A stretch of 64,000 nt of DNA from Bipolaris cookei (Eukaryota; Ascomycota; Dothideomycetes; Pleosporales; Pleosporaceae), in assembly GCA_002286855.1 (NCBI GenBank), contig NRSV01000009.1:312984-376983 (forward strand). Reading direction: 5' to 3'. Below, in pieces: positions 32,398 to 41,556 of the stretch. A model generated the notes under the pieces. That model had not been told where the DNA came from. It made no database searches and saw only the letters and a list, made by a program, of their open reading frames with translations. The position numbers and the translations under genes were made by a program. Position 1 is the first letter of the stretch, and the number at the start of each line of letters is the position of its first letter.

Positions 32398-33022
32398 TAT
32401 GAAGACGTAGAGAGATATCTGGTGTGGATGTGATGAAGAGAGAGGGATTGGGGAGAGAAGATGGCAGAAGAAGAACAGCGGTAACTATATCTACCAACCC
32501 TCTCAGAAGAGGTCTCCCCACCACCCGCTAATATATTCTGCGACGTAATGATCCACTGTTTGTTTTTATCTCCGCAACCCGACGCGCGCTAATGTGTCAC
32601 CGTGATACTCGGCCTTTGTTCGTTAGCGCCATGAGCTGTTACCTGAGGGCCTTGCCAAAGCATCTGTAGCCATTGGACCAAGGCCATTGTCCAGGGGTTG
32701 GACAAGATTCAGCAGCAGTAGAAGTGTCTAGAAGCGTATCAGGTGACGTTGGCATCGATTGGTGCGACTATCTCGTAATATTGGCAGAGCACTTTGTGTA
32801 ATGGTAGTGAAGGGGCACGACGCCAGTGGACATTCCCGCCCACCAGGCCAGGCCCCGCTAGTGGCACGGACCGAAGAATTGGACAACTTGCCACCCGGAC
32901 ATTTCGGCCTTAACGCAAAGGCGATGGCCACCTCCCTGCTACAGGCTCGACAGAATCGATCTCATTTGCAGTAATCTACACTGATCTCAGACTCTTCCAA
33001 GTTTCCGCATTGAGTATACAGG
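32398..33022. promoter_or_regulatory. Divergent promoter region (DUF1993 / hydroxylase)
   Basis: 625 bp, no gene seen. The side next to DUF1993 is rich in GA repeats (GAGAGAGGGA) and may be its 5' UTR. Confidence 0.4.
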
Positions 33023-34580
33023 ATGGCGAAGCGCAAGCGGACCACTGCGCACTCCAATGCCGTCAAGAAGCAAGCAAATGGCATTCCCAGTCCACCCCAC
33101 GAGGCAAGCCCACTTGAGCCAGCATCTGTTCATTCGGTCATCTCGCCAGAAGAGATCGAAGTTGCGGTGGATACCCTTAGGGCGCTTGCCGAGCATCCTC
33201 TTCTGATCAAGTCAAAAGCATGCAAAGATCTGAGGACCGCTGTGTTTGACTTCCGTCAAGCATGCACCACTGGCCTGAACTCAGCTGGTACGTCAAGATG
33301 GCTCGCTCCAATGGCAAAGGCTAAGCGAAACCATAGACGGCAGCAATCTCACTGCGCGTATATCTGGGGCGCTCACAGACTCCAAGTACAGAGATGCTCT
33401 CGTCTTGCTGGCCGAGATGCGCATCAGGAAAGAGACTCCAACACTAGGTGCTCTCTGCCGCTGGGTGCGCACTTTGGATGTTGTATCTGGACTCAGCATT
33501 CACGTGCAAGTGCCAAATCACAGAGTTGTAGGTGCCAATGCTGACAACGACCAACTCATCCAAGTGCTCGACTCCATACTCCGAGTCACAGGCCCAACAG
33601 ACGTGACAACTAACGGTGCAGACGCACCTGCAGGTATCTCGCTACAAGAAACATGGGACTTGCGAAGTACCAGCAAGCCCACGCGCCAGATACGGAGTAG
33701 CGTCGAAGACAAGTCCATCTTCGCCTCATGTCCTTCAGACCTCAAACAACGCTTCCGCATCATCGAGACTACCGAGGGACTTCAGCGTAAACCACCCAAT
33801 CTCCACCCTGCCATCCTGTACGCCTCGCAAGACGATACCGTGCTGCTCGGCAAAGAGCCTGAGACGGAATGTTTCAAGCACCCCATTGTACCCAACCTCC
33901 GTCTAATCAAGGATGTGCTCTCCCCCGACGAATGCTCTGCCATCATTGCTGCAGGAGAGACAATGGAATTCATACCCGATGCGCCGATGCGCCCACAAGG
34001 CGAAGATACCAGTGTGCTAGCTCACAACTTTTACTGGATCGTCGACCAAGCGTTCCACGACAAGCTCTGGGATAGAGTAAAGGCGTCTGTACCAGAGAGT
34101 GTAGCAGGCAAGAAAGTCCGAGGTATCAATCGCCGCTTTAGGGTATATCGATATGTGCCTGGCGCCGAGTATCGCTGTCATATCGGTACGTTCAGTCGTA
34201 ACTTTCCAAGTTTCTACAATGCTTTACTAATCTTTTTTTTTCGTTGTTCAGATGGTGCATGGCCACCTTCAGGCATCGACCCCGTAACAGACAAGTACCA
34301 ATACGATGCCTCGCCACCCAATGCCCGCCAATCCTCTCTCTTCACCTTTCTCATCTACCTCAATGACGAGTTCAAGGGCGGCGAAACAACGTTCTTCATA
34401 CCGAGTGTGAAAGAGGGCGTTATCAATGCTTACCCCGTTAAGCCTATTATGGGTAGCGTTGCTGTATTCCCACATGGCGAGGCTCAGGGTGCGCTACTAC
34501 ATGAAGGTACAGGCGTGGTTGAGGGCGCAAAGTACGTCATCAGGACTGATGTTGAATACAATGTCGATGCTACTGTATAA
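33023..34580 (+). CDS. 2-oxoglutarate/Fe(II) dioxygenase, prolyl 4-hydroxylase-like
   Basis: Exons: 33023-33287, 33337-34185 and 34252-34580, giving 480 aa; introns are 49 and 66 bp. The N-terminus is basic (MAKRKRTTAHSNAVKKQ), possibly nuclear-targeting. Residues about 100-270 resemble no common domain. The P4H-type dioxygenase domain starts near RLIKDVLSPDECSAIIAAGE. RFRVYRYVPGAEYRCHIDGA holds the first iron ligands (H-x-D, split by intron 2), and FLIYLNDEFKGGETTFF is the jelly-roll core. GSVAVFPHGEAQGALLHEGT holds the distal His, and KYVIRTDVEY has the 2-oxoglutarate-binding Arg or Lys. The substrate is unknown; ribosomal or collagen-like targets are possibilities only. Confidence 0.88.
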
Positions 34581-35559
34581 AAGTTTTGTTTTGTTTTTGG
34601 ATACATCAGTTTACCCGCTCATTGTATTCAAACCTGGGCCTGATACCACTTGGTCTCTTTGCTTTTCCATCGGGACATATACCGAGTATTATCCTGCGAT
34701 CACGCAAAAATGATACAAAAATTGCATTTTCCACACTTTTTTCCCATTGATTACAAAAAAACCATATAACTACAAAATCCTATCCGCATATTGCCTCGAG
34801 CAAGAAAAAGAAAATCAAGGGCGATCGCAAAGAATACAAAAAGAATACGGATAAAGGGACGTTTTGAAAAATAGAAAATACTAGAATTAAATATCAATAC
34901 TAAACCAAAAAAAAATCCCATGATGTATTCTAAAACAATAATAGAGAGGAAGAAAAAAAAAGGAACAAGTAGAAAAGAAAAATGGAATGAACCAAAGTGG
35001 GCGTTGCGCAACTACCAGAGTGACACAACTACTCTTTTTCTTCTTCTTTTTCTTCTTCTTCTTCTTCTTCTCCGAATAACGCCTGTTTACTGGGAAGAAA
35101 AAAAAGAAAAGGCGAAGAAGACAATGGGGAGGGAAAAAATAAGAAGAGAAAACCCAACGACCCCTCACCCCTTCCCTTCCCTTTCCGAGCCTAGAATACA
35201 AAGCTCCCTTATCCCTAGTCCCATGATAAACCACCCAGAATGGTGAATAACAAACCACCCGACATAGGAGAGACGTAGGGAGAGAAGTAACCACTCAAGT
35301 TCAAGATTTCTACTAAAAGCCGTCCCAGGCGCCCCCAACCTTGCCTCCATGGACCGCTTAGAACCCTCCCTATGTATCCCCAAAGTACAAGAGGAAGAGA
35401 AAAAAACCTCCCAGCTAACAAATCCAGGTGATGGCCAGGAAGAAAAAACCAGTGCTACTTTTCCCTTCACACGAAAAAAAAGAAGAAGAAGAAGACGACG
35501 AAGAAGAAAAAGACAAAGAAGAAGAAGTACAAACAACTCCAGTCCCGCTCCGCCGCACC
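34581..35559. other. Convergent 3' region with polypurine/polypyrimidine tracts
   Basis: No gene. Runs of CTT/TTC (35033-35072) are followed by GAA/GAAGAC runs (35477-35527), and A-runs occur near 34897 and 34950. The two tracts are complementary in character and could pair in transcripts read from either side. Confidence 0.6.
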
Positions 35560-38500
35560 TTACATCCTGCTCTTCTTAGCAAGGTAGTAAGTGAGCAAGT
35601 TGAGATGCTGTTCTCTTGCCCCAGCAACAACTTTCCAGAATCCGCCGTCTTCTTTCGCAGCGTCTGAGCCGTTGATGCGCTGGTGGAGGGCAACGCAGAA
35701 TTCAATGTCGGCTTTGCGGACGTCGGCGTCTTGGTCATCCATGCAGCGGACGGCTAGTCTGCCGAGGCGGGCTGTTTGTTCGGGTGACAAGGCGAGGTTC
35801 TTTTCGCCGCTGATCTGTACGAGTGATGCGAGCGTGCTGAGCGACATGGTTATTGTTCGGGTGGGCGCTTGACCGGGGAGCGAGCAGACTGAGGACTTGG
35901 AGTTTGGTGAAGATGATGGCGTCGAGGCAGACAAGTCTTCGATGAGTGAGAGTACGGTTTCGAGGCAGTCCAATGTGTGGCCGTACTTGACAATCTCGTC
36001 TGCGGTTACCTCGAGATCCATGGCCATATGCGAAGTATTCTCATACTGTGCTTTCGTCTGCAAAATGGTTCGAAGTACACGGGCAGAGTATCGAGCAGTC
36101 TCCTTGCGGTATAGAGAGAGTAACGCACGGATCGTCGCTAGTGCCTGTACCTTCAAGTTGACAGCTTTCATTTGGGGCGCCTTCAACTCATGAATTGGTG
36201 CCTTGAGGAAATCAAGACAAGCTACGAGTAGCTTGCCAAAGTTTTCGTTATTGGGCCCCCAGATTTCCTGATTTGACTTAACCATATCCTGCATGCGTCG
36301 AAACATGTGGGCTTCGACTGTGCGACCCTCAATCTTCCTGATACCACTCGCCAGTAGCTGTCGGTTCTTAAGCACTTCAGCATTGGCCGTGTCGTAGCTT
36401 TCTGTCTGCAAAATGCTTCCCGTGCTATTCGTCTTGTGGTGACCGCGTGGGCGTTCATCATTGTCATTTCCCATCATTATGCCACTCGATACGCTTCCGC
36501 TGCTGTGTCGACGCTCGTTACTCTTCTCATTAATGGGTAGCTCCTCGAGAACAAGTTTCTCTGATTCCTTCGCCATGCGCGCCGGCTCTTCGCCAACAAA
36601 TGGATCTTCATACACCCGAACCTCATCGCCAGCGTCGGTTCCTCGAGTGCCCGGTCGATCTGGTGTTCTCGTACTTAGACTTCGTGTAGATGAGCGTAAG
36701 CTGGCAGCCTCGAGGTGGCCCATAGACTTTGGACTCCTTAGCATTGATGCACGGGGGCTCGGCACTGGCAGTCGGCCTGCAGAAATTCTGGGTTTCGGCG
36801 GTGTGCGCTGCGTAGGCTGTGTTACAGGTTTTGCGAGATCTGGAATGACCATTGTGAAGTTGTCATCGTCGCCCAAGTCAATCGCCTCGTTGTCTATAGC
36901 TGCACTTCCGCCAAGTTCATTCCTGTGCCGGAATGGTATAGTACCTGAGTCATGATGGCTTTGTGATCTTACCCACGGCTTTCTCGTGGTCAATTCTTCG
37001 TCCTTCGCAGGGCTCGCAGCCGGACTTCCATGTCGGGAGCCTCCACTAAGAGTTTTATTGTGTGCAACAGCGTGACCAATTCTTGACTTGGGACGAGCGG
37101 GGCTGACAGTTGGGCTGTTGTGAGTCTGCGATCGCGGCCGGACAGTGCTTTTCGATGCAGTTGGCTTCTTCATAGTCGATGTAGCTGGCGTCTTTTCCGG
37201 TGTCATGTTAGGGGTTGACTTGCCTGGTCGCCGAACAGCGTACGGGTCGGCTGTCGCCGGTCTGTTGAGTTCAGGTCGAGGAGGGCGAATTGGGCGGCGT
37301 ACTGTCCCTGACATCAGCGAGCCGGTACCTGTAGAGTTCTTCAGCGCTGATTTCGTCGACTCGCCGGACATGGCTGAAGGAGGTCGTGCTGGCCCAGAAG
37401 ATGGTGCAGAGAGGTTGGAAATCGTCCTTGCGGCTGTTGGCTTGCTAGGTTGCGGTTTTGCCGGTGCGGCATAAGTTGCAGCAGCAGAGTTGGGTCGCTC
37501 GGGCATGTTCTTTGCAGCGGCCAATTTGGCTCTCCTCTGCTCAGCAATCTTCTCTTTCAGAGCACTTCGCGAGGTACCGGGGCCGACAGATTTCGAAAAG
37601 GATGCTGAGCTGGTCTGTGAAGAGGCGAGTGAACTATTTGGATTGTTGGGGTCCTTCTCAAGAGCGCTCCTTTCACGCTTCTCGAATGTGTCAAGCATCC
37701 TCTCGGCCCTCTGAGGCCATACCAGGGCAAATGTCCAATATGCGCTTCGATAAGCCTCACGCACCTTGGGGTTGGCGTCAGTGACTCCCTTTTTGATTAT
37801 AGTGTCCAATGTATCCATTCCGCCAGAATGCTCAATGTGCGATGTGTGCCTCCGAATTAAGGTTTTGATCCATGTGGCAGAAAACGTCCTTGGCTGAACG
37901 TTCTTGTCCTGCGAGGCGAAAAGAACATGTTGGAGCAGACGACTGCTGTATGAGACATTTTGGAAAATGGTATCCACAGTGACGTTTCCGTTCTGCGCAG
38001 CGATGTTCTTGGTGGCGGCACACATCTTCACGAAACACTGCAACAGAATCTCAGACCAGGGATCAATGGCGGAGCCAAGCGTCTTGGCAAGCTCTTGAAC
38101 CAGCAGGCAGCCATTGGTTGACATTGTTGTTCGGAGGGAGTTTGCAACTTTGAGGATGCCATCGAGAAGTGATTTGATACCAGCAACGAAAACTCCGTGG
38201 AATTCATGCGGCGCGTTGCCCTTCAAAATGCGCCTCAGCTTGGTACAATTCTTGTCTCGCGCTAACCAGTTGGCCTCGCTCTCTTTTCCCTCGTACCAAG
38301 GCGCCATGTCGCGGAAGATGTCGTCCAGCTCGCGCTGTGTATAGATGTGAATAGGGTCCATAACGACGACTTCGGCAGGTGGCGGTAGTTCGGACGCATA
38401 GCCGTCTGCCAAACCCATGTCAGGCTGCAATTGCTCCGCTCGCTTCGCAGAGATACTACGTGAGAAAGAAGCCGGTTGGGGTTGGGGTTGTGTTTGTTGC

Positions 38501-39344
38501 GGTGGTGGCTGTGGCGCTACGTCTGTGTCCTTTGTCATCGCGGCGTCGTCGAGGTGTGTTGTGATGTAGGTGGCGATGGCTTTTCGGACGTTCATGGCAA
38601 TGAGCTGCTTCTTCAAATTCGCTTTGGCGTGTTCTGGTGCATGTCTGTCGATCTATCAGTCATGTTCCGCGATCCATTGCTACCAGCCAAACCGCACATA
38701 CCCAAAGAGGTCGACAACGGCCTTCTTGGCCGTGTCGCGAACGCCAGCATCGGCATCCTCGAGGTTTGCGACGAGCTGATTGGAATAGCTCTTGAAGGGT
38801 AAGCCTTCGGTCTTGTTCATCTGTTGTCACGGTAACATTAGACTTGTCATTTTGAATCCCATGCGCGTCGGCCGCAAAGAAAGCCCACCTTTACTACCCA
38901 GGCCATGGACGCCTCCTTGGCGCGCGGGTTGGTGCTCTTGACGGCATCATGGATGAGCGCATCGATCTCTGCAGGAAACAGGTAGTGTAAATCAGCGAGG
39001 ATTTGCGAGGCGGCGATGCGATGGCTCTCGCGCGCATCGCCCAACTTGTCGGCGAGAATGGAACATAGGACCGAGGATTGCGAGGTGAGGATATGTGTGT
39101 CCTTTTGCAGCTGCAGTCGCTTGATGAAGTGGCTCAGTGTCGAGAAGCCCGTCGAGACGAGGGCGGCGGAGGTGGCAGCGGTACAGGCAATGCGGATGCA
39201 CTCGAAGATTGGGGCCTGGCAGTTCTCAGGGACTCTGTTGTGTTTGATGCTCGACTTGAGGGTGTTGAAGAGCGCCAGACGGGACTGGACGTCTGTCGAG
39301 GGCTTCTGGAGGGCCTTGAGCAGATCCGACGTCTCTTTCTCCAT
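35560..39344 (-). CDS. STU1: CLASP-family microtubule-stabilising protein Stu1
   Basis: Exons: 39344-38889, 38820-38702 and 38644-35560, giving 1,219 aa; introns are 68 and 57 bp. The first donor is GTGGGC, weaker than usual. TOG-like helical repeats run from residue 1 (METSDLL-type start, then CRIACTAATSAALVSTGFST). The CLASP_N domain is about 330-560, with RELDDIFRDMAPWYEGKESE and ANPKVREAYRSAYWTFALVW. A long basic, Ser/Pro-rich middle (about 590-900) with TPxxP and SxIP-like stretches would bind microtubules or EB1. A C-terminal CLASP-type helical region follows. The protein rescues microtubules at the spindle and plus ends. ATG 39344 was chosen because no in-frame ATG precedes it in the contiguous frame. 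Confidence 0.92.
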
Positions 39345-39890
39345 GATGGGCACAAAAAGGGCCCGTTGGGGGAGATTGATCCTATAATGTTAGAGGCGGG
39401 GGTTGAATGTGTTGTGAGCGTTGTTTATGGCCCGCACGGTACTGCCGTAGTTGCGTTCGCGCTAAGCCAGTCGCTCAGCAACCCGTGCGCCCTCCTAATG
39501 CACAACCCTGGCGCCTCCAGCGCCCCTCCCCCCCATGGCCGATCCACCCTTGGAATCTTCGAGATAGACAATGGGTCCTCTACTCAACCTGTTCAAGGCA
39601 CTCTCCACGTGTGCTTGCTCTTGCGCATCACATCTCCAACAAACATAGCCCACGCCGATCAGAGTCTTCAATCCCGCGGGCTTGCCACGTCAGACCGAGA
39701 AAGCGATTACAAGAAACATCCATGTTACGGATCCAGTCAAGCGTGCGGCCTTTAACGTCACATTCCTTTGTTATTTATCAACAATATCAACAATGCCCAC
39801 AGCTACACATGACACTTGACGAGCCAATTGCTTTTATCCTCCCTCCCGAGACTAACAGCCTGCATCGAGCCCATTCAACAACAAGACCTA
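39345..39890. promoter_or_regulatory. STU1 promoter / THI4 3' side
   Basis: 546 bp with no supportable gene; a plus-strand frame here is broken and not conserved-looking. Confidence 0.4.
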
Positions 39891-40956
39891 CTAAGACTCG
39901 AGGTTCTGAGCCTGTCTCGCCTCCCATACATTAATGGCCTCTTCGGCAGCCTTGACTCCGCTCAGAGCCATGGCACCAAAGGTAGGGCCCATCCGATTGG
40001 CACCATCAACCTCACTCAATTCCATGCCACCAACAATCAAGCCAGGTACAATCTCACGGGTGCGCTTTACAATGGCATCCTCGGCGGTGCGCATATCCAG
40101 TCCGCGCATGCCGCCAAGCTTCTCGAGTTGCTGCATCGAGACAAGGCGCTTGACGGAGAAGGCACCAAAGGGGCCGTCGTGACCCGTCGTGGAAATAACA
40201 AGTGGGGCGTTGATGGTGTTAGGATCCATGCAAGACTGGTCTGTAAAGATGTTTGTCAGTGTACGTTGCGGAGAGAGAAATGCTCAACGTACCATCGTGA
40301 TGCATAGAAACAAGCGTCCAGTTGGTGACTACACCAGCGATGCGGACTGCATTCGGGTCATTGGCGGTAGGTGCAGAACGAGTGATGAGATCCTCAACAG
40401 TCGTAGCGTTGAACAGCTTGACGTTGGGAAACTGCAGAACCTTGGACAACAAGGTGGATGTGAAGAGGGCAGCGTGCTTGACCACGACAAAGTCGCCTTC
40501 ATCTTCGTATGGCACGCCAAGTTCATTCAAGAAGAGCTCAGCAGGCTTACGCATGACCATGGCACTGAAGAGCTGGCCACCGAGCCAAGCTCCTCCACCA
40601 GGAGCAACGCCAGCTTCGACAATGGCAATCTTGAGATCGGGGCGCTTGGTGGCAAGCGTGAAGGCAGTGGAGAGACCACATGAGCCAGCACCAACAATGA
40701 CCACGTCGGACTCGGCATAGGCGTCGAGGTCATTGAAGTAGCGGCGGGTCATGGCACGAGAGACTTGCGACTCGCGGATGGGGGCAAAGGTGAATTTGTC
40801 CCAGTTGTTCTCGAGCTCAGCAACGGTCTTGGCCTGACTGCCACTAACAGCAGCAGCATCCTTGACAGCAAGGTCCTTCTTCAGACTCAGGTCTTTGGCA
40901 ATGCCATTGCCGTTGACGGCAACGGGCCTTTCGTACATGGCAGCAGGAGGTGACAT
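39891..40956 (-). CDS. THI4: Thiamine thiazole synthase (suicide enzyme)
   Basis: Exons: 40956-40293 and 40240-39891, giving 337 aa; intron 52 bp. The enzyme makes the thiazole half of thiamine from NAD and glycine, and donates sulfur from its own cysteine. The FAD/NAD motif GAGSCG is at 89-94. APGGGAWLGGQLFSAMVMRK follows. The conserved sulfur-donor cysteine is Cys225 in DDQSCMDPN, right after the splice junction, so the protein should be a single-turnover enzyme. SVDGANRMGPTFGAM-type C-terminal residues are present. Expression is very likely under a TPP riboswitch (see 41033-41105). Confidence 0.95.
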
Positions 40957-40968
40957 GGTGGAAGGTAT

Positions 40969-41262
40969 TCAGGGGCCGAAACCTGCAGTCGGTTAGGTTT
41001 GTTCTACAGGGGTAGAGACAGAGCAGAGCAGTGCATGATCCTTTACGCAGGTATTATCCTGATCAAGTTCGAAACCGTATAATCTCAGAACGAATCCAGC
41101 CATGCCCAGCTTAAAACCAAAGTGGAAATGCACAGCAGTACTCAAGATGGGCATGGCTAGAGACGAACACCGGTTCATGCAGTATACTTAGCTGTAGAAA
41201 GTACCTAGGTGACTTGAGGATAAGACGCGCGTTCGGAGCACAGTCTGCACTGTGGCAGCCAT
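40969..41262 (-). other. Upstream ORF exposed by THI4 alternative splicing
   Basis: ATG 41262 begins ATGGCTGCC, between the two candidate 5' splice sites. If the downstream site (41204) is used, the frame joins at 41205 to 40982 and ends at TGA 40969-40971, giving a 23-residue peptide that stops 12 nt before the THI4 ATG. If the upstream site (41279) is used, the ATG is removed with the intron. Without splicing it would end at TAA just past the donor. This would act as a decoy limiting THI4 translation. Confidence 0.6.
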
Positions 41263-41279
41263 ACTTGAGGTTCGAGTAC
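40983..41279 (-). other. THI4 5'-UTR intron with two 5' splice sites
   Basis: The 3' splice site is ...CCTAACCGACTGCAG ending at 40983, with a CTAAC branch. Two donors share the context CTAG|GTACT: 41279 (297-nt intron) and 41204 (222-nt intron). The TPP aptamer lies between the donors and the acceptor. A further GTAAGT lies at 41556. Confidence 0.65.
41033..41105 (-). promoter_or_regulatory. TPP (thiamine pyrophosphate) riboswitch aptamer
   Basis: Read on the minus strand, the aptamer opens with GCATGG at 41105. The pyrimidine-sensing CTGAGATTATACGG is at about 41075-41088. The pyrophosphate-sensing stretch CTTGATCAGGATAATACC follows (about 41050-41067), and it closes with GGATCATGC at 41033. 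GCATG and CATGC pair as P1; CAGG and CCTG pair as P5. This is the conserved TPP-riboswitch core, with a short variable P3. It sits in the 5' leader of THI4, in the correct orientation, inside a predicted intron. Confidence 0.95.
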
Positions 41280-41433
41280 CTAGATGACGGTCAGCTCTGA
41301 CTCTGGGGCACAAGTTGGAGCAGGTGAATGAGTACGGATGATGGATTGGATTTGAATTGAATCAGATTCCGCAGAGGGTTCGAGGCGTTGTGAAGGGAAA
41401 GAGAACAAGACGAAGAATGGATTGAACAGGTGG

Positions 41434-41443
41434 TTAAATATTT
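41434..41443 (-). promoter_or_regulatory. TATA-like element of THI4
   Basis: AAATATTTAA on the minus strand, followed by a CT-rich stretch that resembles a fungal transcription start region. It lies about 155 nt before the first candidate donor. Confidence 0.4.
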
Positions 41444-41556
41444 CAAGACCCCCACCTAGCCATGCACGAATATCCTTCATCAACCGTTGGGGCGGGGTAA
41501 TAGCTCTGGCTCTGGCTGTGCGGGTTGTGTAATACGTCAAACCCCACTATACTTAC

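Noticed and set aside
41262..41290. GGTTCGAGTACC resembling a tRNA B box
   Set aside because: No A box, no cloverleaf and no acceptor stem; it coincides with the first THI4 splice site.
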